A stretch of DNA of 64,000 nucleotides from Actinomycetes bacterium (GCA_025358125.1 JANYKS010000097.1:124001-188000), one strand, 5' to 3'. Positions 17,578 through 26,350 are shown, counted from the first letter of the stretch. Numbers and translations: made by a program. The notes: a model not told the origin generated them from the sequence alone.

Positions 17578-18794
17578 CGCCCACTCCCCCGTGTTTCACG
17601 CCATGGCAGGTCGCGGTCCGCCGCCGGCTCGCGCGGCAACCCGAGCGCGCGCTCACCGATCACGTTGCATTGAATCTCGTCGGTGCCGCCACCGAGGCGA
17701 ACCGCGTACTGGCCGCAGAACGTCTGCTGCCAGAGGCCGTCGTCGAGTGCGGATGCACCCCACAAACTTCCGTGCGCGCCCTGGATCTGGAGTGCGAGAG
17801 CCGTGCTCCGAGCCCAGTGCCGGGCGTAGAACAACTTCATCGTCGTCGCCACCGCCCCAGGCATCTCGCCGCGGGCGACTGCGGTTCGGATCCGGTAGCC
17901 CATGTACTTCAGGACCTCCGCCCGCGAGTGCGCCGCGGCGATGCCCTGGCGCACGACGAGATCATCGGTGCGTTCGAAGTGGCGGGCCATCGCGGTCAGT
18001 TCTGCGATGCTCCACGCAGAGTTTCCGCCACCGATGAACGCTCGTTCGTTGTTGAGCGTCGTGTGCGCCACCTTCCAACCGCGGTTGACGTCGCCGACCA
18101 CGTTCTCGGCGGGAATCCGGACATCGGTGAGGAAAACCTCGTTGAAATGGGCGACACCGGTGATCTGGCGCAGGGGGCGGACCTCGATCCCGGGGCTGCG
18201 CAGATCGAGGAGGAAGTACGTGATCCCGGCGTGTTTGGGCGCGTCGGGGTCGGTGCGGGCGAGCAGGATCGCGTACTCGCTGTATTGGGCACCCGACGTC
18301 CAGACCTTCTGCCCGTTGACGACCCACTCCTCGCCGTCGAGCACGGCACGGGTGCCGAGGTTTGCGAGATCACTGCCGGCTTCTGGCTCGCTGAACAACT
18401 GGGCCCAGACCTCGTCGCCACTCAGCATCGCGTCGAGGTGGCTGCGCTGGGCATCGGTGCCGTGCACCATCAATGTCGGAGCGACCATGCCGTGGGCAAC
18501 GGCGAACACGCCCGACGCCACGTCGAACTCGGCCTGCTCTTCCGCGAAGATGGACGCCTGCCACGGTGTGCCGCCGCGCCCGCCGAACCGCTGCGGCCAG
18601 GTGAGCCCGGCCCACCCACCGTCGTAGAGAACCCGCTGCCAACGCCGGGCAGCCTTGGCGTGAGCGTCCTGTTCGGCGTCAGTGATGGCGGGTTTGTGGC
18701 GCTTCGTCGGATCACGCCGGGGTGCGTGCTGTTCCAGCCAGGCACGGGCCTCGGCGCGGAATGCGCTCTCCTGCGGTGTGTCTGCGATGTCCAT
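17574..18794 (-). CDS. Acyl-CoA dehydrogenase, large subunit
   Basis: ACAD of 406 residues with FSEPEAGSDLANLGTRAV, WVVNGQKVWTSGAQ, and the C-terminal LGGGTDEIQCNVIGERALGLP. It starts 16 bases after a luciferase-like gene and overlaps chsH2, so it belongs to the side-chain operon and is the likely large partner of the small ACAD at 15449. It resembles general FadE large subunits more than FadE29 itself, so subunit pairing is inferred from position only. Confidence 0.85.
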   Translation of the reverse strand: MDIADTPQESAFRAEARAWLEQHAPRRDPTKRHKPAITDAEQDAHAKAARRWQRVLYDGGWAGLTWPQRFGGRGGTPWQASIFAEEQAEFDVASGVFAVAHGMVAPTLMVHGTDAQRSHLDAMLSGDEVWAQLFSEPEAGSDLANLGTRAVLDGEEWVVNGQKVWTSGAQYSEYAILLARTDPDAPKHAGITYFLLDLRSPGIEVRPLRQITGVAHFNEVFLTDVRIPAENVVGDVNRGWKVAHTTLNNERAFIGGGNSAWSIAELTAMARHFERTDDLVVRQGIAAAHSRAEVLKYMGYRIRTAVARGEMPGAVATTMKLFYARHWARSTALALQIQGAHGSLWGASALDDGLWQQTFCGQYAVRLGGGTDEIQCNVIGERALGLPREPAADRDLPWRETRGSGR

Positions 18795-18809
18795 CTGCTC
18801 GCGAGCCCG

Positions 18810-19940
18810 TCAGACTGTCGCGACGCGGAGTTGGTGCTCGCGCTGACGGGTCGTGCTGTGGACCGGATCCTTGTCGAACTCGGGCAACACATGTTTGCCG
18901 AACGTCTCGTAGGCCTCTGTCGCGTCTGCCAGTGACACGTCGGTCGCGAACGTTCCGAACGCGATCTGATCGGCGCCGATCGCTTCGTAGCGGCGCAACG
19001 ACGCGATCGCCTCGTCTGGCGTGCCGACCGCAACGATTCCCCTCCTGATCGCATCGTCGAGGCGCTCCGCAGTCGGCGGCGCCGGGATCTCCGGCCACTT
19101 GGGCTGACCCGTCGCGATCGGGAAGCTGTCGAGATAGCGCAACAGCAGGGCCGAGTGATAGTTGCCGCGGTTGTGGAGTGCCACGTGGCGGGCCCGTTGG
19201 CCGTCCTCGAGCACCATCATGTCGGTCGTGACCATGATGTTGTCGTTGACGTAACCGCCGATCGGCTCGGCCTTGTCGATGGTCTTCTTGTAGACCTCGA
19301 TCAGTGGGGCGAGCGTGTCGGGCGTGCCGAGCGTGAAGCACAACACGCCGAGCCCGAGGCGAGCGGCCTTCTCGAACGTGGCGGGCGAACCGGCGGCCAC
19401 CCAGATCGGCGGGTGCGGCTTGGTATAGGGCTTGGGCAGCACGTTGCGGCGCGGCATCGAGAAGAATTCGCCATCGAAGGGGCCGTACTCCTCGTCGCCC
19501 ATCATCTTGATGATCTCCGGCAGCGCCTCGTCGTACATGTTGCGGGTGATGTCCATGCTCTCGATGCCGAAGCCGAACACCTCCGTCGACGACGATCCCC
19601 GCCCGGTCCCCCACTCGAACCGACCTTGCCCGAGATGATCGAGCATCGCCACCTTCTCCGCCACGCGGGACGGTGGCGAGACGGCCGGAGTGATGTTGAT
19701 GATGCCCGATCCGATGTGGATGTTCTTCGTGCGTGCGAGCGCATACGCCATGAATGCCTCGCTCGCCGAGAGATGCGAATACTCGTCGAGAAAGTGATGC
19801 TCGCTGGCCCACGCGTACTTGAAGCCGACACGGTCCGCAACCTCGATGATGGCCAGTTCCTCCATCAGGCAGTCGTGCTCGGAACGCTCCTCGCGCCGAT
19901 GTCTGGGGTGATACATCTGATTGAACAACCCGAATTCCAT
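18810..19940 (-). CDS. LLM-class flavin-dependent oxidoreductase
   Basis: Luciferase-like monooxygenase fold, 376 residues. It begins MEFGLFNQMYHPRH and has WASEHHFLDEYSH, GSGIINITPAVSPP and RFEWGTGRGSS, features of the bacterial luciferase superfamily that binds FMN or F420. It is the first gene of the operon that carries the ChsH1/H2-Ltp2 side-chain enzymes, just below operator copy 2 and a TATGGT promoter-like hexamer. LLM enzymes are not part of the textbook sterol side-chain route, so its substrate is open; Baeyer-Villiger or desaturation chemistry on an intermediate is possible. Confidence 0.85.
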   Translation of the reverse strand: MEFGLFNQMYHPRHRREERSEHDCLMEELAIIEVADRVGFKYAWASEHHFLDEYSHLSASEAFMAYALARTKNIHIGSGIINITPAVSPPSRVAEKVAMLDHLGQGRFEWGTGRGSSSTEVFGFGIESMDITRNMYDEALPEIIKMMGDEEYGPFDGEFFSMPRRNVLPKPYTKPHPPIWVAAGSPATFEKAARLGLGVLCFTLGTPDTLAPLIEVYKKTIDKAEPIGGYVNDNIMVTTDMMVLEDGQRARHVALHNRGNYHSALLLRYLDSFPIATGQPKWPEIPAPPTAERLDDAIRRGIVAVGTPDEAIASLRRYEAIGADQIAFGTFATDVSLADATEAYETFGKHVLPEFDKDPVHSTTRQREHQLRVATV

Positions 19941-19989
19941 CGTCGACCCCCAGAGTCAGTCAGTCATCAGTTCGTTCGCCGCCCGACCA

Positions 19990-20010
19990 TATCTGACGCA
20001 CCGTCAGATT
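19990..20010. promoter_or_regulatory. Palindromic operator, copy 2
   Basis: TATCTGAC-GCACC-GTCAGATT, 50 bases before the LLM start on the minus strand. A TATGGT hexamer begins inside the left end of the palindrome when read on the minus strand, so a bound repressor would block this promoter and with it the seven-gene side-chain operon. Confidence 0.75.
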
Positions 20011-20066
20011 ATAACTTAATTCAATCCATTACCCGCTATCGAATAGACATTCGCGTCTGCAAGTTC

Positions 20067-21065
20067 TCACGCCGCGCCACCGAGGCGAGGTAATACTTCA
20101 TGTTCGAACAGGCGCAGGCTGCGCCACGCGGACTCCGGCGGAATTCCGCCCAACAGCGGGTGGAACAGGACGAATCCGAACGGTCCTGCTGCTTCGATCT
20201 CGGCGACGAGTTGATCCGGCGTCAGGACGCGGTACATCCCGCCGGCGCGCACGGCGTCTACATCCTCGGCCGGCTGATACATCCCGGCGAGGCCGGCGTC
20301 GGCTATCCACCGCGCGTACGCGTTCGTCTCGTGGAGCATGAACTCGCCGACCTCGTCCCATCCTTGCTCGACATCTTCTGCGATGTGGAAGTCGCCGACG
20401 CTGACGCCGAGATACGGGCCCGGGTCGGCCTTGCCCATCGCGAGGCAGGCGTCCCGGTAGAACTCCCAGACGGGGGGCAGCGAGGGCACGAACCCGTCCG
20501 CGATGCGCGCCGCGCGCTGTGCGGCAGCCGGCGTGCTTCCCCCGATCGACAGCGATGGTCCGCCGGCTCGTTCGGGCTGCGGCGTGACCCGAACCGTGCG
20601 CCCATCTCTGTCGAAGGACTCACCCGACCACGCCGCGCGGAGCGTCTCGACAGCCGTGCGGGTTCGGCGGGCGCGTTCTGACATCGGCACATCGAACATC
20701 GCGAACTCGTCGGCCACGTAGCCGTTCGCGAGCACCAGGTCGAGCCGACCGCCACTGATCAGATCGACGACGGCGGCGTCCTCTGCGAGGCGCAGCACGT
20801 TGTGCAGCGGTGCAACGACCGCCGACAGCGTGATCCTGACCACCTTCGTCCTCGCCGCGATCGCTGCTGCCATTGGAAGCGGGCTCGGCAGGTAGCCGTC
20901 GGGGCTGCCGTGGTGCTCGGACAGAATCACCGAGACGAAGCCGTGCTGGTCGGCCCATTCTGCCATTTCGAGGCCGGCGCAGTAGCGCTCGGTCATCGAA
21001 GTACGCGCCGCCGCAGGATTGCGGAAGTCGAACCGCATTCCGAAGAACGCCATCGTTGACCCCAT
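20067..21065 (-). CDS. LLM-class flavin-dependent oxidoreductase (second type)
   Basis: Luciferase-like protein of 332 residues from ATG 21065, or 328 from the internal ATG at 21053, which has the usual family start MAFFGMRF. Motifs are FVSVILSEHHGSPDGY, RITLSAVVAPLHN, GGRLDLVLANGYVADEF and LSIGGSTPAAAQRAA. It is not closely similar to the LLM gene at 18810. It ends 56 bases from operator copy 2 but has no copy upstream of its own start, so it may not share the regulon. Substrate unknown. Confidence 0.85.
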   Translation of the reverse strand: MGSTMAFFGMRFDFRNPAAARTSMTERYCAGLEMAEWADQHGFVSVILSEHHGSPDGYLPSPLPMAAAIAARTKVVRITLSAVVAPLHNVLRLAEDAAVVDLISGGRLDLVLANGYVADEFAMFDVPMSERARRTRTAVETLRAAWSGESFDRDGRTVRVTPQPERAGGPSLSIGGSTPAAAQRAARIADGFVPSLPPVWEFYRDACLAMGKADPGPYLGVSVGDFHIAEDVEQGWDEVGEFMLHETNAYARWIADAGLAGMYQPAEDVDAVRAGGMYRVLTPDQLVAEIEAAGPFGFVLFHPLLGGIPPESAWRSLRLFEHEVLPRLGGAA

Positions 21066-21117
21066 TTCGTAGAACTCCAGGCGACCAATCACCTCGGAGA
21101 TGGCAAGATAGACGACT

Positions 21118-22092
21118 GTGAGCGAGGATCTGCCACCGCCGAATCCGATTTCGCCGCGCGATCGCAACGCGGCCCAGCCGGCTGCCACCGAGCGGGCTGC
21201 CACCGACTCGGCCGCCACCGAGCCGGCCGCGCGCGACACCCGCTGGCACCAGCGCAGGGAGCGCCTCATCGCGATGCGCGGGATCAGCATCCCGACCTCG
21301 ATCGTTCGCCGTTTCTTCCAGATCGACGGCATCCGCAAGGCGATGCTGATGGCGTTCAACCTGTTCATCTCGATCATTCCGCTGGCGATCATCACGTTCG
21401 CGTTCGTCTCACGGTTGCGCAACCGGATCTCGCTGAGCCGGGTGTTCATCGAGCAGTTCCAGCTGCGGGGCGAGACGGCCCGCGTCGTGCTCAACGCGTT
21501 CCCACAAAATCGCGACATCATCAAGGTCGCCTCGGTGATTGCAATCGCTTCGTTCGCGCTCAGCGGCTTCGACGTTGCGTCAATCTTCCAGAAGACTTTC
21601 GCCGACGCCTGGAACACCGAGCGCCTCACTGGCTGGCGCGGACCCGTGCGCGGATTGATCTGGTTCGTGGCCGTGTTCGCCACCTTCGCGTTCGGCCAAA
21701 TGCTGCAACGCTTGCCGACGAAACACGGTGGATGGGCGTACGCAGTCAGCATTCCAGCGGTGCTCCTGATGAACTACTGGTTCTGGTTGATCACGCCCAG
21801 GCTGCTGCTCGACAAGAACCTCGCCACCCGCGACCTGCGCCCGGGAGCGATCCTCGGCATGATCGCCAGCACGGCGCTGTGGATCCTCTCGTTGGTGATC
21901 CTGCCCGGCTGGTTCAGCTGGTACGGGCGCGGCTTCGGCGGGATCGGCATCACACTCGCCTTGCTCAGCTGGACCTACGTGGTCAGCATCGTGTGGGTGG
22001 TCATCGTCGTCATCTCCGCCGTCATGTGGGAACGCTCGGCATCGATCGACGAAGTCGTCGATCTGTCGGACGCCGAAACCCTCCACGTCTGA
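21118..22092 (+). CDS. YihY/BrkB-type integral membrane protein
   Basis: Membrane protein of 324 residues with a polar N-terminus of about 75 residues, then six helices. Family-like strings are AFNLFISIIPLAI, TERLTGWRGPVRGL and LTLLSWTY-like SWTYVVSIVWVV near the end. The family (once called ribonuclease BN) has no settled function. GTG 21118 is used. Residues about 22-36 are three copies of AAT-x-x encoded by a 15-base repeat. It is divergent from the LLM gene with a 52-base gap. Confidence 0.75.
   Translation: MSEDLPPPNPISPRDRNAAQPAATERAATDSAATEPAARDTRWHQRRERLIAMRGISIPTSIVRRFFQIDGIRKAMLMAFNLFISIIPLAIITFAFVSRLRNRISLSRVFIEQFQLRGETARVVLNAFPQNRDIIKVASVIAIASFALSGFDVASIFQKTFADAWNTERLTGWRGPVRGLIWFVAVFATFAFGQMLQRLPTKHGGWAYAVSIPAVLLMNYWFWLITPRLLLDKNLATRDLRPGAILGMIASTALWILSLVILPGWFSWYGRGFGGIGITLALLSWTYVVSIVWVVIVVISAVMWERSASIDEVVDLSDAETLHV
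21181..21225. repeat. 15-base tandem repeat in YihY-type gene
   Basis: Three units of the form GCYGCCACCGASYSG encode AATER, AATDS and AATEP. It lies in the cytoplasmic N-terminal tail, ahead of the first helix, where length changes should be tolerated. Confidence 0.65.
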
Positions 22093-22104
22093 TCGCGCCC
22101 CGGC

Positions 22105-23172
22105 TCATCCAGGAGCCACCGGTGTATCGGCGATGAGCTTGCCGAGTCGAACCAGCGATGGCATCGCGCTGCCGAGAGTGAGATCGATCTGGCGGCCCCA
22201 CAGGAAGCAGCGGTGGAGCGGATAGTCGCGGTCGACGCCGACGCCGCCGTGCAGATGCTGGGCTGCGTAAAGCACCTGGAGACCCCCATCGCTGGCCCAG
22301 AACTTGGCGCTGGCCACCTGCTGGTCCGCCGGCTTGCCCTCGCTGATCCGCCACGCTGCCTGCCAGGCCGTCAGCTTGACGGCCTCGGTGTTGATGTAGC
22401 TGTCAGCGGCCCGCTGGCTCACCGCCTGGAAGCTGGCGATCTGACGGTCGAACTGAATCCGCTGCTTGGTGTACGCAGCGGTGAGTTCGAGGGCGCGTTG
22501 GCACACGCCCGACATGATCAGGCACTGGGCCGTCGTGGCGCCGTTGAGGAGCCTTGCGAGCCCGTCCGTGTCCGCCACCCTCGTAGCCGGGCTGTTCGCG
22601 AACGTGACGCGTGCGTCCGGGATGCCCGATGTGGTGTTCTGACGTTCGACCGTGACGCCAACGGCGGCGGCGTCCACCGCGTAGACGCCGTCCGCAGCGG
22701 ACACCACGAACAGCGCGGCCGCTGTGCCCGCCGGGACGCACACCTTCTCGCCGGTGATCCGCCCGTCGCGAACGGATGTGGTCGGCGTGTAAACGGAACC
22801 GACTGCTTCGTGCAACGCGACGGTCACGATCCGCTCGCCGCTGGCAACACCGCCAAGGAGATCGTCGGCGCCGAACGTGGCCAACGCCGCGCCGGCGATC
22901 AGCACCGCGTACGCAGGCACCGGTGCGGTTGCCCGGCCGACCTCTTCGAGCACGACGGAAAGCTCGATCGCACCAAGTCCCCCGCCGCCGACGCTCTCCG
23001 GCAGAGCGATCCCGACAATGCCGGCATCGGCGAGGATCCGCCACAGTCCCATGTCGAGGCCGTGCTCGCTCGCGGCGGCTGTCTTGTGCGACTCGCTCGT
23101 CACTCGCTCGGTGAGGATCCGGTTGGTGAGCTGGCGCAGTTCATCCTGCTCCGTCGAAAATGTGAAGTCCAT
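22105..23172 (-). CDS. Acyl-CoA dehydrogenase, FadE27/ChsE5-like small subunit
   Basis: Small ACAD of 355 residues, beginning MDFTFSTEQDELRQL. It carries LPESVGGGGLGAIELSVVLEEVG, SFQAVSQRAADSYI and the C-terminal HLHGGVGVDRDYPLHRCFLWG, which fit FadE27 (ChsE5). In mycobacteria ChsE4-ChsE5 dehydrogenates longer (C27/C24) steroid side-chain CoA esters. It starts 12 bases after its large partner at 23185, the expected adjacent pair. The order large then small and the shared operator support one heterotetramer. Confidence 0.82.
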   Translation of the reverse strand: MDFTFSTEQDELRQLTNRILTERVTSESHKTAAASEHGLDMGLWRILADAGIVGIALPESVGGGGLGAIELSVVLEEVGRATAPVPAYAVLIAGAALATFGADDLLGGVASGERIVTVALHEAVGSVYTPTTSVRDGRITGEKVCVPAGTAAALFVVSAADGVYAVDAAAVGVTVERQNTTSGIPDARVTFANSPATRVADTDGLARLLNGATTAQCLIMSGVCQRALELTAAYTKQRIQFDRQIASFQAVSQRAADSYINTEAVKLTAWQAAWRISEGKPADQQVASAKFWASDGGLQVLYAAQHLHGGVGVDRDYPLHRCFLWGRQIDLTLGSAMPSLVRLGKLIADTPVAPG

Positions 23173-23184
23173 GCTGACCCGGCC

Positions 23185-24360
23185 CTACTTGCCTGCTCGG
23201 GGGAAACCGAGTCCGAACATCGAGATGAGATCGCGTTGCGTCTCGTTGGTACCACCGCCGAAGGTGAGGATGATCATCCCTCGGTAGCTCGATTCGAGGC
23301 GCGATCGAAGGACCGCGCCTGGAGCGTCGCTCTTGAGGTAGCCGACGGGCCCGATGATCTCGAACAGCAACCGCAGAGCCTCCTGGTAGAACTCGGTGCC
23401 GAAGACCTTCACGGTGGAGGCATCGGCAACGGCGAGCGTGCCCTGCGTCGCGGTCCACGCGACCTTCCAGTTGATCAGTCGCAGGAACTCGAGCTTGGCG
23501 TGCACCTTGGCGAGGTTGATCTGGACCCACTCCTGATCGATGACGCGCCGGCCGTCGGGGAGCTTGGTTTCCTGCGCCCACTGCCGCACTTCGTTGTAGG
23601 CCCGGTCGACGACGCCGGTCGAGCAGAGCGTGACGCGTTCGTGGTTGAGTTGATTCGTGATCAGGCGCCATCCGCCGTTCTCCTCGCCGACGAGGTTCTT
23701 GGCCGACACGCGAACGTTGTCGAAGAACACTGCGTTGATGTCGTGCTCGCCGATCAGGCGCAGCGGCTGGATCGAGATGCCGGGGGTGTCGAGCGCGACG
23801 ATGATGATGCTGATGCCCTTGTGCTTGGCGACCTCTGGATTGGTGCGCACGGCGAGCCAGCAATAGTCGGCGCCGTTGGCCAGGCTGGTCCACATCTTCT
23901 GGCCGTTGATGATGTACTCCTCGCCATCGCGGACAGCGCGCGTCTGGAGGCTGGCGAGGTCGGTGCCGGCATTCGGTTCGCTGTAACCGATGCAGAAGTG
24001 CAGGTCGCCGGCGAGGATCTTGGGGAGGAAGAAAGTCCTCTGCTCCTCGGTGCCGAACTGCATGATCGTCGGGCCGACGGTGTTGATGCTGAGCATCGGC
24101 ACAGGTGCCCCGGAGCGCATGGATTCGTCGAAGAATATGAACTGCTCGATCGGGCTCTTACCCTGACCGCCGTACTCCTTCGGCCAGCCGATTCCGGCCC
24201 AGCCATCGACACACATCTGCTTCCAAACGCTGCGCGTCTTGGGTGAGATGCCGTGTCCCTGCGCGAGTTCGGCGACGGTCTGCGGATCGAGGAGATCGTC
24301 GTAGTAGGCCCGCAATTCGGCACGCAGCTGCTCCTGCTCGGTGGTGTACCCCAGTTCCAT
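23185..24360 (-). CDS. Acyl-CoA dehydrogenase, FadE26/ChsE4-like large subunit
   Basis: Large ACAD of 391 residues. MELGYTTEQEQLRAELRAYY, GWPKEYGGQGKSPIEQ, IGYSEPNAGTDLASLQTRAV, LITNQLNHERV and LTFGGGTNETQRDLISMFGL closely follow FadE26 (ChsE4). With the next gene it should form the alpha2-beta2 enzyme for the first side-chain beta-oxidation rounds of 3-oxo-steroid CoA. The ATG has no Shine-Dalgarno; TAGCTT at 24372-24367 ends seven bases before it, so the mRNA is probably leaderless. Confidence 0.85.
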   Translation of the reverse strand: MELGYTTEQEQLRAELRAYYDDLLDPQTVAELAQGHGISPKTRSVWKQMCVDGWAGIGWPKEYGGQGKSPIEQFIFFDESMRSGAPVPMLSINTVGPTIMQFGTEEQRTFFLPKILAGDLHFCIGYSEPNAGTDLASLQTRAVRDGEEYIINGQKMWTSLANGADYCWLAVRTNPEVAKHKGISIIIVALDTPGISIQPLRLIGEHDINAVFFDNVRVSAKNLVGEENGGWRLITNQLNHERVTLCSTGVVDRAYNEVRQWAQETKLPDGRRVIDQEWVQINLAKVHAKLEFLRLINWKVAWTATQGTLAVADASTVKVFGTEFYQEALRLLFEIIGPVGYLKSDAPGAVLRSRLESSYRGMIILTFGGGTNETQRDLISMFGLGFPRAGK

Positions 24361-24377
24361 TCCGGCAAGCTAGCCCG

Positions 24378-24398
24378 TTTCTGACGGTCTTTCAGAAG
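24378..24398. promoter_or_regulatory. Palindromic operator, copy 3
   Basis: TTTCTGAC-GGTCT-TTCAGAAG, two arm mismatches from the perfect form. It ends five bases upstream of the TAGCTT hexamer of the FadE26-like gene, the same distance as at echA20. Confidence 0.7.
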
Positions 24399-24442
24399 CG
24401 GCCAATCAGACGCGGCCAAGACGAATGCGATCGACAATTCCA

Positions 24443-24474
24443 GGTTTGCAGGTTTGCAGGTTTGCGGGTTTGCG
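24443..24474. repeat. 8-base tandem repeat
   Basis: Four copies of GGTTTGC(A/G) between operator copy 3 and the end of the SnoaL-like gene. It is non-coding on both strands in my reading. There is no hairpin; simple slippage is likely. Confidence 0.8.
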
Positions 24475-24492
24475 GTTGATCGAGGTGTCGGC

Positions 24493-24915
24493 TTACATCC
24501 GGACGTAGGCCATCCGCTCGGTTCGCTGATCGAGCAGCCACCCGCCGGCTGTGCGCACGGCGACGTCGTCGTACCATCCCGACGCCTCGACATACGTCGG
24601 GTCGCCCTCTGTCGCCGGGATTCGCATCAGCGTCGCGTATTGCGAACCGACCAGCGCCCGATCGCCGCTCGCGAAGGTGATCATCACGTTGGCCATTCGA
24701 TGGATCCGCATGTCGAACATCGTCATCATCGGCGCCAACCAAGCAACGGCCTCGGGAACCGAGCCGGCCACACCCCCGGCCGTCGTGTAGTCGAGATGGG
24801 CGGCACCGGTGAAACACGCCGACCACGCGTCCCAGTCGGCGAGGTTCAGCGCCTCGCTGTATCGGATCAGCAGATCGTTGATCTCGCTGCGGTCACTGAG
24901 CTCTTGCACGTCCAT
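24493..24915 (-). CDS. SnoaL-like / NTF2-fold protein
   Basis: Protein of 140 residues (158 bases of upstream spacing to operator copy 4 are not needed if it starts at the alternative ATG 24933). MDVQELSDRSEINDLLIRYSEALNLADWDAWSACF is cut here to its key parts: an acidic helix then RYSEALN and DWDAWSACF, the usual opening of SnoaL-like cone-fold proteins. Members include ketosteroid isomerase-like enzymes, hydrolases and dioxygenase small subunits. It is under operator copy 4, so a role in the catabolic programme is inferred; the reaction is unknown. Confidence 0.75.
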   Translation of the reverse strand: MDVQELSDRSEINDLLIRYSEALNLADWDAWSACFTGAAHLDYTTAGGVAGSVPEAVAWLAPMMTMFDMRIHRMANVMITFASGDRALVGSQYATLMRIPATEGDPTYVEASGWYDDVAVRTAGGWLLDQRTERMAYVRM

Positions 24916-24944
24916 CGCAGCAACGTACCCCATCGGTCGACGAA

Positions 24945-24965
24945 CATCTGACGTCTCGTCACATA
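24945..24965. promoter_or_regulatory. Palindromic operator, copy 4
   Basis: CATCTGAC-GTCTC-GTCACATA; the right arm has one change (GTCACA for GTCAGA). It sits between the divergent SnoaL-like (minus) and EthD-like (plus) genes. It is the weakest of the nine copies. Confidence 0.55.
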
Positions 24966-25132
24966 TGAACATCGGGTACGGTGACAGCTCGTGGGGACGA
25001 CTGCGGAGGTGATCGACGACTCGGGTGGTCTCGCCGACCAACTGCGCGAGGCCGGGCCCTACCGCACAGGTCAGACCATCGGTTCCGATGGCGGCTCGTT
25101 GCTCGGTTCGTAGACATTTCAAGGAGATCCAC

Positions 25133-25498
25133 ATGATTCAGCTCGTCACGATGCTCAAGCGCAAGCCGGGCACGACCCACGAAGAGTTCCTGCAGCATTG
25201 GCGCGATGTGCACGGGCCGCTTGTCAAGCGCCTCTCGTGCGCCCGATACGTGCGCCGCTACGAGCAACATGCGTCCGTTTGGCCGCCGCCGGGCAGCACG
25301 ATGAGCGAGCCGATATACGACGGCGTCACGATCCAGTGGTTCGACAGTGCGGACGATTTCCACGCCCACGTCATGGAGCCGGACCAGGCCGAGCTGATGG
25401 CCGATGTCGCCAACTTCCTCGACCTCGACGCGTTGCACTGGACGATCTGCGAGCCACCGGTCGTCGTGATCGGCGATCCGGCCGTCGATGGCGTCTAG
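25133..25498 (+). CDS. EthD-domain protein
   Basis: Small ferredoxin-like-fold protein of 121 residues: MIQLVTMLKRKPGTTHEEF, then HWRDVHGPLVKRL, the EthD signature, and FDSADDFHAHVMEPD. EthD proteins accompany P450 or other oxidative systems for xenobiotic breakdown; the molecular role is unsettled. The start is fixed by AAGGAGA at 25121-25127. It is about 170 bases downstream of operator copy 4. Confidence 0.85.
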   Translation: MIQLVTMLKRKPGTTHEEFLQHWRDVHGPLVKRLSCARYVRRYEQHASVWPPPGSTMSEPIYDGVTIQWFDSADDFHAHVMEPDQAELMADVANFLDLDALHWTICEPPVVVIGDPAVDGV

Positions 25499-25557
25499 GT
25501 GCGTCTAGCGGTGCCCGACGCCGATGTATGCCGACGACTCGTTGCCGCTGAGCCACT

Positions 25558-26208
25558 ATGGCATCCATGATCTCAGCGAGGACGCTCACCCTGACCGGCG
25601 CGCACGTACAACTCGAACCGTTGTCGCTCGACCATGTACATCAGTTGGTCGTGGCCGCCAACGAGGACCGCAGCACATACCGCTGGACGCCGGTGCCCGA
25701 CACCGCCGGGGCGATGACGAGTTACGTGTCGTCACTGCTCGCCGACGCCGAGGCGGGTCGTGTCGTCCCGTTCGCGCAGCGACGACTGAGCGACCTTCGC
25801 GTGGTCGGCTGCACCCGGTATCTCGAGATCAGGTACTGGACCGGCCGCGACCTGCCGGACGAAGTAGAGGTCGGAGGCACCTGGCTCGCCGCGTCTGCGC
25901 AGCGCACGCCGATCAACACCGAGGCCAAGCTGTTGTTGATGACCCATGCATTCGAGACCTGGGGCGTGCGGCGACTCGCTATCTACACCGATGCCCGCAA
26001 CACCCAGAGCCGTGACTCGATCGCGCGGATCGGAGCGACGCAGGAAGGCATTCTCCGCAACTACCGGGCGTCGGCCGTCGATGGCGAGATCGGGATGCAG
26101 CGCGACACCGCCGCGCACTCGGTGATCGATTCGGAGTGGCCGGCAGTGAAGGCCGGCCTGCTGCGGCGGCTCGAGCCAACCGAACCGACCGAGCCAGTGC
26201 CCGACTGA
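25558..26208 (+). CDS. GNAT N-acetyltransferase, RimJ/RimL-like
   Basis: Acetyl-CoA-dependent acetyltransferase fold, 216 residues: N-terminal LTLTGAHVQLEPLSLDHV, EVGGTWLAASAQRTPINTEAK (acetyl-CoA loop region) and RRLAIYTDARNTQSRDSIARIGA. The substrate could be a protein N-terminus or a small amine. The last residues EPTEPTEPVPD come from a repeat that continues beyond the stop codon. No operator is directly upstream. No strong SD is seen. Confidence 0.8.
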   Translation: MASMISARTLTLTGAHVQLEPLSLDHVHQLVVAANEDRSTYRWTPVPDTAGAMTSYVSSLLADAEAGRVVPFAQRRLSDLRVVGCTRYLEIRYWTGRDLPDEVEVGGTWLAASAQRTPINTEAKLLLMTHAFETWGVRRLAIYTDARNTQSRDSIARIGATQEGILRNYRASAVDGEIGMQRDTAAHSVIDSEWPAVKAGLLRRLEPTEPTEPVPD

Positions 26209-26256
26209 CCGAGCCAGCCGAGCCAACCAAGCCAGTGCCCGCCGAGCCGGCGCCCG
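26173..26256. repeat. Degenerate GAGCCAACC-type repeat across a gene end
   Basis: Nine-base units near GAGCCAACC or GAACCGACC, with a 13-base segment (GCCAGTGCCCG core) that appears at 26193 and 26231. The array crosses the stop of the acetyltransferase gene, so repeat growth may have moved the stop. Confidence 0.6.
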
Positions 26257-26274
26257 GCTGAGAATCCGCTTCCG

Positions 26275-26295
26275 TTTCTGACGGATCGTCAGAAA
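26275..26295. promoter_or_regulatory. Palindromic operator, copy 5
   Basis: Perfect TTTCTGAC-GGATC-GTCAGAAA. A promoter-like TACTGT follows at 26301-26306, and the gene it controls starts at 26351, giving a 40-base leader with a Shine-Dalgarno. Confidence 0.8.
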
Positions 26296-26350
26296 CTCGC
26301 TACTGTGTGCTTCTCGCCGCGTCCACGTCCATGGCGAAAAGGGGATTTCT

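Noticed and set aside
22213-24246. 677-codon open frame on the plus strand
   Set aside because: Antisense to the two FadE26/27-like genes, whose motifs are clear.
3762-24440. 17-base identity (ACGAATGCGATCGACAA) between the kdpF start and the spacer at 24421
   Set aside because: Near the level expected by chance for 64 kb of biased composition; no further similarity around it.
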